This document shows positions 16,822-29,535 of a DNA stretch of 64,000 nt, one piece after another; within the stretch, counting starts at the first letter, position 1, and every line of letters starts with the position of its first letter. The position numbers and the translations under genes are program-made. A model generated the notes under the pieces. The model ran no database searches. It saw only the letters and a list, made by a program, of their open reading frames with translations, and had not been told where the DNA came from. Source of the stretch: Variovorax paradoxus. Lineage in GTDB: Bacteria > Pseudomonadota > Gammaproteobacteria > Burkholderiales > Burkholderiaceae_C. The stretch lies in the NCBI RefSeq assembly GCF_018614915.1, contig NZ_JAGGNU010000055.1, forward strand, positions 62,001 through 126,000, written 5' to 3'.

Positions 16822-17604
16822 CTAAATACTGAACATCATTGCGGTCAGCAGGAAGTCGAGCCCGAGCACGGCGAGCGAAGCGGCGACCACCGTGCGGGTT
16901 GTGGCGTGGGACACGCCTTCGGGTGTCGGCTGCGCTTCGTAGCCTTGCAGCAGCGCGATGAAGGTGACGGTGAAGCCGAAGACGATGCTCTTGACGACGC
17001 CGTTCCCGACGTCGCGCCAGACGTCGACGCCCCCCTGCATCTGGCCCCAGAAAGCGCCCGGATCGACGCCCAGCATCAGCACGCCGACCACGTAGCCACC
17101 GCTCACGCCGACCGCGCTGAACACGGCCGCCAGCAGCGGCATGGTGATCACGCCGGCCCAGAAGCGCGGCGCCAGGATGCGCTGCACCGGGTCGACCGCC
17201 ATCATCTCCATGGCACTCAGTTGTTCGCCGGCCTTCATGAGGCCGATCTCCGCCGTCAGCGAAGTGCCCGCGCGGCCCGCGAAGAGCAAGGCGGCGACCA
17301 CCGGTCCGAGTTCGCGCACCAGGCTCAGCGCCACCAGCAGGCCCAGTGCCTCCGACGAGCCGTAGCGCTGCAGCGTGTAGTAGCCCTGCAGCCCGAGCAC
17401 GAAGCCCACGAACAGTCCCGACACCGCGATGATCGCGAGCGAGTAGTTACCGAGGAAATGGATCTGATCGCGCACCAGGCCGAAGCGGCGCAGGCTCTGC
17501 GCGCCGCGGAACACGAGCCGCAGGAAGAGGCGTGCACCCATGCCCAGATCGGCAAGCTTGCTTCGGGCCGCGAAGCCGACGTCGGCGGGCCGGTACCAGC
17601 TCAT
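16822..17604 (-). CDS. mlaE: Phospholipid ABC transporter permease MlaE
   Basis: MlaE is the multi-pass permease of the MlaFEDB complex. The 260-residue protein shows the family signature GLVRDQIHFLGNYSLAIIAV, then RELGPVVAALLFAGRAGTSLTAEIG with the MKAGEQLSAMEMM coupling region, and five hydrophobic segments. The start overlaps the mlaF stop by 4 bp (ATGA), consistent with the obligatory pairing of permease and ATPase. Confidence 0.96.
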   Translation of the reverse strand: MSWYRPADVGFAARSKLADLGMGARLFLRLVFRGAQSLRRFGLVRDQIHFLGNYSLAIIAVSGLFVGFVLGLQGYYTLQRYGSSEALGLLVALSLVRELGPVVAALLFAGRAGTSLTAEIGLMKAGEQLSAMEMMAVDPVQRILAPRFWAGVITMPLLAAVFSAVGVSGGYVVGVLMLGVDPGAFWGQMQGGVDVWRDVGNGVVKSIVFGFTVTFIALLQGYEAQPTPEGVSHATTRTVVAASLAVLGLDFLLTAMMFSI

Positions 17605-18425
17605 TCGCGCGCTCCATGGGTGTTGCCGAAGTCGTCCTCGACGCCGACGCCCGGGTAATGGAAATGCACCGGCCCGTCGGGCAGCGCGTTGACGAACTGG
17701 TGCACCAGGGGATCGCTGCTGCGACGCACCTCGTCCGGCGAGCCTTGCGCGGCGACGCCGCCGTTGGCCAGGATGATCACGTGATCGGCGATGCGAAAGG
17801 TTTCTTCGAGATCGTGCGAGACCACGACGCTGGTCAGGCCCAGCGTGTCGTTGAGCTGCCGGATCAGGCGCGCCGCGGTGCCGAGCGAGATCGGATCGAG
17901 ACCGGCGAAGGGCTCGTCGTACATGACGAGATCGGGGTCGAGTGCGATCGCGCGGGCCAGCGCCACGCGTCGCGCCATGCCGCCCGAGACCTCGCTGGGC
18001 ATCAGGTGCCGCGCGCCGCGCAAGCCGACGGCACCGAGCTTCATGAGCACGATGTCGCGTACCAGCGCTTCGGGCAACTGCGTGTGTTCGCGCAGCGGAA
18101 AGGCGACGTTGTCGAACACGCTCATATCGGTGAACAGGGCGCCGAACTGGAACAGCATGCCCATGCGGCGTCGCGCGGCATAGAGCGCATCGGCCCCGAG
18201 CTTGCCCACATCCTGGCCGTTCACCAGCACTTCGCCGCGCTGCGCGCGCAACTGGCCGCCGATCAGCCGCAGCACGGTGGTCTTGCCGCCCCCGGAGGCT
18301 CCCATCAGCGCCGTCACCTTGCCGCGCGGCACGGAGAACGAGACGCGGTCGAGGATCGCACGCGCCTCGTAGCCGAAGCTGAGGTCGCGGAATTCAACGA
18401 GGGAGGTGGTGGTGGTTGGGTCCAT
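17601..18425 (-). CDS. mlaF: Phospholipid ABC transporter ATP-binding protein MlaF
   Basis: MlaF powers lipid transport by the Mla system. The 274-residue ATPase has Walker A GASGGGKTTVLRLIGG, the signature VSGGMARRVALARAI, Walker B LVMYDEPFAGLD and the H-loop VVVSHDLEETF. The DEPFAGLDPISLG form is typical of MlaF/Ttg2A. It is the first gene of the long minus-strand train. Its promoter must lie in the 114 bp between it and gltD, or it must receive read-through from gltBD past the hairpin there. Confidence 0.96.
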   Translation of the reverse strand: MDPTTTTSLVEFRDLSFGYEARAILDRVSFSVPRGKVTALMGASGGGKTTVLRLIGGQLRAQRGEVLVNGQDVGKLGADALYAARRRMGMLFQFGALFTDMSVFDNVAFPLREHTQLPEALVRDIVLMKLGAVGLRGARHLMPSEVSGGMARRVALARAIALDPDLVMYDEPFAGLDPISLGTAARLIRQLNDTLGLTSVVVSHDLEETFRIADHVIILANGGVAAQGSPDEVRRSSDPLVHQFVNALPDGPVHFHYPGVGVEDDFGNTHGARE

Positions 18426-18433
18426 GGCAACAG

Positions 18434-18464
18434 AAAAGCCGGGGCGCCATCAGGCATCCCGGCT
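18434..18464 (-). terminator. Rho-independent terminator of the gltBD operon
   Basis: On the minus strand, about 75 bp past the gltD stop, an AGCCGGG arm and a CCCGGCT arm (18458-18464 and 18437-18443) form a 7-bp stem with a 14-base loop. The right arm runs directly into TTTCTG. This is a short but standard intrinsic terminator. It separates gltBD from the mla-murA-his train, whose first start codon is only 9 bp away from its lower edge. Confidence 0.65.
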
Positions 18465-18539
18465 CGCGGTTGGCAGCCATGATAAATGAAGCACGGGCCG
18501 TGCCCGCGCCCCGAGGCGCGCGCCTAATTCAGACCTAAT

Positions 18540-20018
18540 TCAGCGCGGCAGGTCGCTGAATCCCATCAGGAACTCGTCGACGGAACGCGCCGCCTGGCGC
18601 CCTTCGCGGATTGCCCAGACCACCAGCGACTGACCTCGGCGGATATCGCCCGCGGCGAACACCTTGGGCATGTTGGTCGCGTAGCCGCCGATGAAGTCGA
18701 CACTGGCCTTCGCGTTGCCGCGTGCGTCCTTCTCGACGCCGAAGGCATCGAGCACGTTGGCGACCGGGCTCACGAAGCCCATGGCCAGGAGCACCAGGTC
18801 GGCCTTCAGCACTTCTTCGGAGCCGGGGACTTCGACCATCTTGCCGTCCTTCCACTCCACACGGACGGTCTTGAGGCCGGTGAGCTTGCCCTTCTCGCCG
18901 ATGAACTCCTTGGTCGAGATCGCAAACTCGCGCTCGCAGCCCTCTTCGTGGCTGGAGCTGGTGCGCAGCTTGTAAGGCCAGTAGGGCCAGGTCAGCGGCC
19001 GGTTCTCTTCTTCCGGCGGCTGCGGCATCAGTTCGAACTGCGTGACGCTCGCCGCGCCGTGGCGGTTGCTGGTGCCCACGCAGTCGGAGCCGGTGTCGCC
19101 GCCGCCGATCACGATCACGTGCTTGCCGGAGGCTGTGATCTGGCCCTTCACCTTGTCGCCGGCGTTGACCTTGTTCTGCTGCGGCAGGAACTCCATCGCG
19201 AAATGGATGCCGTCGAGATCGCGGCCCGGCACCGGCAGATCGCGCGACTGCTCGGCGCCGCCAGTCAGGATGACCGCATCGAACTCGCGGTCGAGCTGCT
19301 CGGGGGTCACGGTCTCCTTGGCCCAGTTCGTGACCTTGGAGCCCTTGCCGAGGGGGTCTTTCGCAGCACCGACCATCACGCCGGTGCGGAAGACCACGCC
19401 TTCCGCCTTCATCTGCTCGACGCGGCGGTCGATATGCACCTTCTCCATCTTGAAGTCGGGAATGCCGTAGCGCAGCAGGCCGCCGATGCGGTCGTTCTTC
19501 TCGAACAGCGTCACATCGTGGCCGACGCGCGCCAGTTGCTGCGCGGCGGCCATGCCGGCCGGCCCGGAGCCGACCACCGCGACCTTCTTGCCGGTCTTGT
19601 GCTTGGCAGGCCGCGGCGCGACCCATTTCTCTTCCCACGCGCGGTTGATGATCGCGTGCTCGATCGACTTGATGCCCACCGGATCGTCGTTCACGTTGAG
19701 CACGCAGGCCGCCTCGCAGGGCGCGGGGCAGATGCGGCCGGTGAACTCCGGGAAGTTGTTGGTCGAATCGAGCACCACGAAGGCGCTCTGCCAGTCGCTC
19801 TGATAGACCAGGTCGTTGAAGTCCGGAATGATGTTGTTGACCGGGCAGCCGCTGTTGCAGAAAGGCGTGCCGCAATCCATGCAGCGCGCACCCTGCACCT
19901 TGGCCTGGGCCTCGTCGAGACCGACGATGAATTCCTTGTAGTGCTTGATGCGCTCCTTGACGGGCTTGTAGCCCTCCTCGATGCGCTCGTGCTCCATGAA
20001 GCCGGTGATTTTTCCCAT
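18540..20018 (-). CDS. gltD: Glutamate synthase (NADPH) small subunit GltD
   Basis: GltD passes electrons from NADPH to the large subunit through FAD and iron-sulfur clusters. The 492-residue protein starts MGKITGFMEHERI and has the N-terminal cysteine cluster CMDCGTPFCNSGCPVNN. The FAD-binding GSGPAGMAAAQQLARVGH follows, then the NADPH-binding GGGDTGSDCVGT. The C-terminal IREGRQAARSVDEFLMG block is also typical. It begins 34 bp after gltB, in the same transcript. Confidence 0.97.
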   Translation of the reverse strand: MGKITGFMEHERIEEGYKPVKERIKHYKEFIVGLDEAQAKVQGARCMDCGTPFCNSGCPVNNIIPDFNDLVYQSDWQSAFVVLDSTNNFPEFTGRICPAPCEAACVLNVNDDPVGIKSIEHAIINRAWEEKWVAPRPAKHKTGKKVAVVGSGPAGMAAAQQLARVGHDVTLFEKNDRIGGLLRYGIPDFKMEKVHIDRRVEQMKAEGVVFRTGVMVGAAKDPLGKGSKVTNWAKETVTPEQLDREFDAVILTGGAEQSRDLPVPGRDLDGIHFAMEFLPQQNKVNAGDKVKGQITASGKHVIVIGGGDTGSDCVGTSNRHGAASVTQFELMPQPPEEENRPLTWPYWPYKLRTSSSHEEGCEREFAISTKEFIGEKGKLTGLKTVRVEWKDGKMVEVPGSEEVLKADLVLLAMGFVSPVANVLDAFGVEKDARGNAKASVDFIGGYATNMPKVFAAGDIRRGQSLVVWAIREGRQAARSVDEFLMGFSDLPR

Positions 20019-20052
20019 CGTCTGTCCTTCGGTTTTTCGTTCTCGTTGGCGC

Positions 20053-24798
<4,746 letters not shown>

Positions 24799-24833
24799 GG
24801 GCGTGCTCCTTCAGTTTTTTCGCAGGGAAAACG

Positions 24834-24862
24834 AGCATATTGCGTTGCACAAATAATGCCAA
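24834..24862 (-). promoter_or_regulatory. gltB promoter (sigma-70-like, overlapping a sigma-54-like motif)
   Basis: Read on the minus strand, TTGGCA (-35, 24857-24862) and TATGCT (-10, 24834-24839) are 17 bp apart, a good sigma-70 arrangement with a leader of roughly 30 bases to the gltB ATG. The same DNA also contains TGGCATTATTTGTGCA (24846-24861), a GG-N10-GC match to the sigma-54 consensus with two deviations in conserved flanking positions. Which form is used cannot be decided from sequence. Confidence 0.55.
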
Positions 24863-24869
24863 ACATTTT

Positions 24870-24960
24870 TTTGGGGGTCAGATTCCAATTAAATCTCGAG
24901 TCGAAAGGTCGGGATTTAATAGGGGACATATCATGATTGATAGCAATAAGTCCCCGCTCC
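24870..24960. repeat. AT-rich tract with two inverted repeats, tail of the transposase element
   Basis: This stretch is far richer in A and T than its surroundings. It holds ATTAAATC (24888-24895) with its exact complement GATTTAAT (24913-24920), and GGGGAC (24922-24927) with GTCCCC (24950-24955). Two consecutive hairpins can form, the second with the palindrome ATCATGAT in its loop. GGGGTCAGATTCC-type ends like the one here commonly accompany Y1 (IS200-like/REP-associated) transposases. It lies between the gltB promoter and the transposase stop. Confidence 0.6.
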
Positions 24961-24983
24961 ATGCGACCTTCGCCGTTTCTTGC

Positions 24984-25676
24984 TCAGCTTCGAGGAGACG
25001 GCCGGCGCCCTGGACGCGCCTTGAGCACCCGCCTGGGCGTGGCTTTTTGTAACGACTCCAGAAAGCCCCGATCTCCCGCAGCCCAGCCGTGCAGCGTGGC
25101 CTCGGTCAATACCGCTTGATCCGCAGCCGGGATGCCGGCGCGCACCAAATCGGCATATGCGGCTTCGCGGGCGAAGGGCGTGTTGCCCAGCGTCCAATAG
25201 AGCGGATGCGGCGTCAGCAATTTGTCGTGGCGCAGGCCGGCGTAGTGGGCATGACTCGACCACGGGTAGTCGCGCGCTTCCGTGGCGATGCCCGCGCGCA
25301 CCGGATTCAGGTCGATATAGGCCATGCAGGCCAGCAGGTAGCGGTCGGTCTGGATCAGCGTGGACTTGTAGCGCCCTTCCCACAAGGTGCCGCTGCGCCC
25401 GTGCCGGTCGTTGAAATAGCGCACATAGCGCCGGCCGACCGCCTGCATCCACTGCGGCAGCCCGTCGGCCGTCGACGGTGTGGCGAGCAGGTGGAAGTGG
25501 TTGTCCATCAGCACGTAGGCGTGCAAGGCAATGCCGAAGCGCGCGGCATTCTCGCCCAGCAGGCTCAGCAGCATTTCCCGGTCGGCACGATCGATGAAGA
25601 TGATTTGGCGGTTGTTCCCACGCTGGATCACGTGGTGCGGCTGGTCGGCCAGCGTGAGGCGGGGCAGGCGGGCCAT
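24984..25676 (-). mobile_element. REP-associated tyrosine transposase (Y1/IS200-like)
   Basis: This 230-residue protein is a single-strand transposase of the Y1 HUH superfamily, of the REP-associated (RAYT) type. The metal-binding HUH pair is His60 and His62 in MDNHFHLL. GTLWEGRYKS and YIDLNPVRAG follow, the latter (Tyr120) probably holding the nucleophilic tyrosine, and then WSSHAHY. The C-terminus is basic. The frame is intact. It starts 22 bp after the methyltransferase gene, so little room is left for an upstream element end. RAYTs are often single-copy and domesticated rather than actively moving. Confidence 0.85.
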
Positions 25677-25697
25677 GGCGCGTGCTCAGCGCATCGA

Positions 25698-26561
25698 TCA
25701 GGGCAGGCGGAAACGCGTCGCCAGCAGGGACTCGAGACCGAACTGCGCCAGCAGCTCTCGCAACCGTGCCGCGGCGCTCGCTTTGCGCTGGCCGGTATGG
25801 CGCGCGATGATCAACTCGTTTTTCATGCTGTGCTCCCAGCCGACCAGTTCCGTCACCGTGACCTGGTAGCCGTTCGCCTCCAGATAGAGGCAGCGCAGCA
25901 CGTTGGTGAGTTGGCTGCCGATTTCGCGCGTGTGCAACGGATGGCGCCAGAGTTCGGCCAAGGGTGTGCGCGAGAGCGCCAGCGCCTTGGTCTGCCGCAG
26001 GCAGGCGGCCACCTCGGCCTGGCAGCAGGGCACCAGCACCATGAAACGCGCGTCTTTCGCGAGGCCGAAGGCGATAGCGTCGTCGGTGGCGGTGTCGCAG
26101 GCATGCAGCGCGGTCACGATATCGATTTGCGCCGGCAGTTCGCTGGCGGCTGCGGATTCGGCCACGGTGAGATTGAGGAAGGACATGCGCTCGAAGCCGA
26201 GCCGCGCAGCCAGCGCGCGCGAGCGCTCGACAAGTTCGGCCCGGGTCTCGATGCCGTACACATGGCCGCCGTCGCGCTGGCTGAAGAACAAGTCGTAGAT
26301 GATGAAGCCGAGATAGGACTTGCCGGCGCCATGATCGGCCAGCGTGGCCTGGGCGCCCTCACCAGGTAGTTCGCGCAGCAGCTTCTCGATGAACTGGAAC
26401 AGGTGATAGACCTGCTTGAGCTTGCGGCGCGAATCCTGGTTGAGCCGGCCCTCGCGCGTGAGGATGTGCAGCTCCTTCAGCAGCTCGACCGACTGGCCCG
26501 GCCGCAACTCGCTCTGCAGTTCGGTATCAGCCTTCGAGGCACGCGCGGCGGTCTTGCTCAT
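25698..26561 (-). CDS. SAM-dependent methyltransferase, Methyltransf_32-like
   Basis: The 287-residue protein has a class I methyltransferase core. LADHGAGKSYLGFIIYDLFF is the SAM-binding glycine region, YGIETRAELVERS the acidic ribose-contacting strand, and TALHACDTATDDAI followed by MVLVPCCQAEV are the CDxATD and PCC motifs. These are typical of the Methyltransf_32 family, which includes RNA-related methyltransferases. The substrate is unknown. It overlaps the DUF1415 gene by 4 bp. No signal peptide is present, so it is cytosolic. Confidence 0.8.
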   Translation of the reverse strand: MSKTAARASKADTELQSELRPGQSVELLKELHILTREGRLNQDSRRKLKQVYHLFQFIEKLLRELPGEGAQATLADHGAGKSYLGFIIYDLFFSQRDGGHVYGIETRAELVERSRALAARLGFERMSFLNLTVAESAAASELPAQIDIVTALHACDTATDDAIAFGLAKDARFMVLVPCCQAEVAACLRQTKALALSRTPLAELWRHPLHTREIGSQLTNVLRCLYLEANGYQVTVTELVGWEHSMKNELIIARHTGQRKASAAARLRELLAQFGLESLLATRFRLP

Positions 26562-27133
26562 CGGCGCGCTCCGCTCGGGCCGACACCCAGCGCCTCCCAG
26601 CCTGCAGCGCCGAGCGCTTCGAGGGTCTGGATGTTGCGCCCGAAGATGGCCTCGGCGTCGGGGAAGGCCTCGACGGCGCGGCTCACGCTGTCTTCGCGCA
26701 GCAGGTGCAGCGTGGGATAGGGCGCGCGGTTGCTCGCGTTGCTGACGTCGTCGGCCTCCGTGCCGGCGAACTGGTAGTGCGGATGGAAACTCGCCAGTTG
26801 GAACTGACCGTCGAAACCCGCGCGCGCGAGCCGGCGCTCGGCGCGCGCCACGAAATCGTTGAAATCCAGAAAGTCGGCCAAGGTGTTCGGTGCGATCAAA
26901 AGTGTGGTGTCGCGCTCGGCGGGATCGCGGGCTGCGAGCTCGTGCGCTTCATGGAGCAGCGCGTCGATCAGGTCGGCGTCTTCACCCGGCAGATAGACGG
27001 CGTAGTGAATCTGCCCCCGCACGTGCACCGCCTTCGCGAACGGGCACAGGTTGAGTCCGATCACCGCGCGCTCGAGCCAGCGCTGCGTATCGGCCTCTGC
27101 CTGGGCTGCCGAAATTGTGGCACCGGTGTTCAT
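26558..27133 (-). CDS. DUF1415 family protein
   Basis: The 191-residue protein matches the DUF1415 pattern: WLERAVIGLNLCPFAK near the N-terminus, a long LLIAPNTLADFLDFNDFV segment, then FQLASFHPHYQFAG and NRAPYPTLHLLREDSVSRA. The CPF cysteine and the FHPHYQF histidines are the conserved polar residues one would suspect of binding metal or acting in catalysis, but the family has no assigned function. The start at 27133 overlaps the MFS stop by 4 bp. Confidence 0.88.
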   Translation of the reverse strand: MNTGATISAAQAEADTQRWLERAVIGLNLCPFAKAVHVRGQIHYAVYLPGEDADLIDALLHEAHELAARDPAERDTTLLIAPNTLADFLDFNDFVARAERRLARAGFDGQFQLASFHPHYQFAGTEADDVSNASNRAPYPTLHLLREDSVSRAVEAFPDAEAIFGRNIQTLEALGAAGWEALGVGPSGARR

Positions 27134-28392
27134 GCCGTGCCTGCGCGGGGACTTGAAGGCGCTACGCGAGCCGCCAGTGCCAAACCCGCCAGCGAGCAAG
27201 CCAGGGTCACCGTCCAGGTCCATTGCCAGCCACCGACCCGGTGCGCGATCCAGGCCACCACCGGTGGCGCGATGAACTGGCCGAGCGAGGATGCCTGCTG
27301 CATCATTCCCACCGTCGTCGACACGGTCGACGGGCCCGGCGCCAGCCGGACGGCGAGCATGAAAAGCGTGGCCGGCACCACGCCGCCGCCGAGCGAGAAC
27401 ATGCAGATCGCGAGATAGCGCAAGGCGGGCGGCAGGCTGGCGGCATCGGCGGCCTGCCCGAGCTGCGCAAAGGCCGCGACGCTGCCGAGCGCCATCACGA
27501 CGAAGCCCCCGCGCAGCAAGCGCTCGGGTGCAATCCCATGCTGCAGGAATCGCCCGCCGGCAATGTTGCCGACGATGTTCATCGCTGCCGCGAGCGCGGT
27601 CAACGCCGCGCTCCAACCATCCGGAACGCCGGCCTTGGCGTAGATGGCGGGCAGGAAGCCGATCACCGCCATCCATTGCGAGGAGTACACCGCAAACGCC
27701 AACGCGAGCGTCCAGGGTCCGCCCGCACGCACGGTATCGAGCAGGCGTGCCGACCAGTTCTCGGGCGAAACGGCGCCAGGCGCGGCCGGGCGCTTCTTGT
27801 CTGCCGGCACGCCCAGGGCAACCCACGCGGCCGCAGCGGCAGAAACCACCGACAGCGCCCACCACCAGCCCGGCCAGCCCACCCATGCGATCAGCCCGGG
27901 CCCAAGCAAGAGCGCCAGCGCGACGCCAAGCGGCATGTAGGCGCCCCACAGGCCCAGCGCTGCCTTCTCGGTGCTCGGTTGCGACATGACGCGGACCAGG
28001 CCGGGGCCGGGCATTACGACCAGGAGGAAACCGACGCCTTCGAGCGCACGCAATGCCAGCAGCAGGTGGACGACATTCGCGCCACCCTCGCCCGAGCTTC
28101 CGACCAGCCCGCCGAGCACGCTCGCACCGGTGATCACGGTCAGGCCTGCGAGCATGCTGCGGCGCAGGCCGATCGTGTCCGCCGCCAACCCGACCACGAG
28201 GCCGAGGGTCATGCCGGCAACCTGCACCAGCGAGAGCAGGAAGCCTGCCTCGACCAGCCCGATGCCGAGCGAGGCCTGCAGGGCCGGAACGGCCGGCGGC
28301 AGCTTGCCCAGGTGCAAGGCCGCCGCGACGCCAGCCACGACCACGGCGAGCGCAGGGACGGGAATGCGCGCATGCGCCTTGCCGCTGCTCAT
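27130..28392 (-). CDS. MFS transporter, CynX/NimT-like
   Basis: This is an inner-membrane protein of 420 residues with about twelve hydrophobic segments. The N-terminal half has PALQASLGIGLVEAGFLLSL and LAADTIGLRRSMLAG, the major-facilitator loop 2-3 motif. A second half of similar form follows. The ATG at 28392 was chosen because it makes an ATGA overlap with the dgt stop; an in-frame ATG 9 bp upstream is possible. The substrate is not identifiable. Confidence 0.85.
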   Translation of the reverse strand: MSSGKAHARIPVPALAVVVAGVAAALHLGKLPPAVPALQASLGIGLVEAGFLLSLVQVAGMTLGLVVGLAADTIGLRRSMLAGLTVITGASVLGGLVGSSGEGGANVVHLLLALRALEGVGFLLVVMPGPGLVRVMSQPSTEKAALGLWGAYMPLGVALALLLGPGLIAWVGWPGWWWALSVVSAAAAAWVALGVPADKKRPAAPGAVSPENWSARLLDTVRAGGPWTLALAFAVYSSQWMAVIGFLPAIYAKAGVPDGWSAALTALAAAMNIVGNIAGGRFLQHGIAPERLLRGGFVVMALGSVAAFAQLGQAADAASLPPALRYLAICMFSLGGGVVPATLFMLAVRLAPGPSTVSTTVGMMQQASSLGQFIAPPVVAWIAHRVGGWQWTWTVTLACSLAGLALAARVAPSSPRAGTA

Positions 28393-29519
28393 TCGGTCCA
28401 CCGCCGCCCTGTAAGGCGCTCGTGTTCCCGCATCGCGAAGCGATCGGTCATGCCGGCGATGTAGTCCGCCACCGCGCGATGCCGATCGGTGCGCTGCGCA
28501 TAAGAGGTCGGCATCTCCTCCGCGCCGGCCAGATAGGCCGCGAACAGCTCGCGCACGACCTGCTGCGCCCGGTCGGTGGTCTGCGTGACGCGCGGGTGCC
28601 GGTAGAGATTGCGAAACAGGAACTGCTTGAGCTCGGCGGATTGCGCGCGCATGGTCTCGCTGAAGAGCACCAGCGGCCCGGCCTGCCGTGCGGCATCGGC
28701 ATCGGCCGGTGCGGCCACCTCGAGCGCAGCGCGCGTTGCATCGATCACGTCATAGACCTGCGCGCTCAGCATCCGGCGGATCGCCTCATAGAGAACTCGC
28801 CTTCCTTGCAGCTGCGGATGCTCGGCCAGCGCCTCGCGACGATAGCGATCGAAGAGGCCGACCTCGCTCACGCGTTCGATGCTGATCAGCCCCGACCTCA
28901 CGCCGTCGTCGATGTCGTGGGCGTTGTAGGCGATCTCGTCCGCCAGGTTGCAGAGTTGCGCTTCGAGGCTCGGCTGGGTGCCGTCGCAGAAACGCCGCGC
29001 CACGCCGCCCGGCTCGCTCGCCTCGATGCGCTGCGCATTCGCGCGCGAGCAGTGCTTGAGGATGCCCTCGCGTGTCTCGAAGCTCAGGTTGAGGCCGTCG
29101 TACTGCGGATAGCGGTGCTCGAGTTCGTCCACCACACGCAGGCTCTGCAGGTTGTGCTCGAAACCGCCGTGCTCCGCCATGCAGGCATTGAGCGCATCCT
29201 GCCCGGCATGACCGAAAGGCGTGTGGCCGAGGTCGTGCGCCAGCGCGATGGCTTCCACCAGGTCTTCGTTGAGCCGCAGCGCGCGGGCGATCGAACGCCC
29301 GAGCTGCGCGACCTCGAGCGAATGGGTCAAGCGGGTGCGAAAGAGGTCGCCCTCGTGATTCAGGAACACCTGGGTCTTGTAGACCAGCCGGCGGAACGCG
29401 GTCGAGTGCACGATGCGGTCGCGGTCGCGCTGAAAGGCATCGCGCGTCGGCGCCGGCAGCTCGGGATAGCGCCGGCCGCGCGAACGCGCCGGATCGCTGG
29501 CGTGGCGTGCCAGCTTCAT
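28389..29519 (-). CDS. dgt: Deoxyguanosinetriphosphate triphosphohydrolase-like protein
   Basis: This is an HD-domain dNTP triphosphohydrolase of the Dgt family, 376 residues. The metal-binding motif is clear (LTHSLEVAQLGR, then ALAHDLGHTPFGHAGQ). Further family blocks are AFRRLVYKTQVF at the start and DEIAYNAHDIDDG. Such proteins hydrolyse dNTPs to nucleosides and triphosphate and influence nucleotide pools. It follows aroB by 16 bp, the usual aroK-aroB-dgt order of betaproteobacteria. Confidence 0.94.
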   Translation of the reverse strand: MKLARHASDPARSRGRRYPELPAPTRDAFQRDRDRIVHSTAFRRLVYKTQVFLNHEGDLFRTRLTHSLEVAQLGRSIARALRLNEDLVEAIALAHDLGHTPFGHAGQDALNACMAEHGGFEHNLQSLRVVDELEHRYPQYDGLNLSFETREGILKHCSRANAQRIEASEPGGVARRFCDGTQPSLEAQLCNLADEIAYNAHDIDDGVRSGLISIERVSEVGLFDRYRREALAEHPQLQGRRVLYEAIRRMLSAQVYDVIDATRAALEVAAPADADAARQAGPLVLFSETMRAQSAELKQFLFRNLYRHPRVTQTTDRAQQVVRELFAAYLAGAEEMPTSYAQRTDRHRAVADYIAGMTDRFAMREHERLTGRRWTE

Positions 29520-29535
29520 CGCGAAGGCTCCGGAT

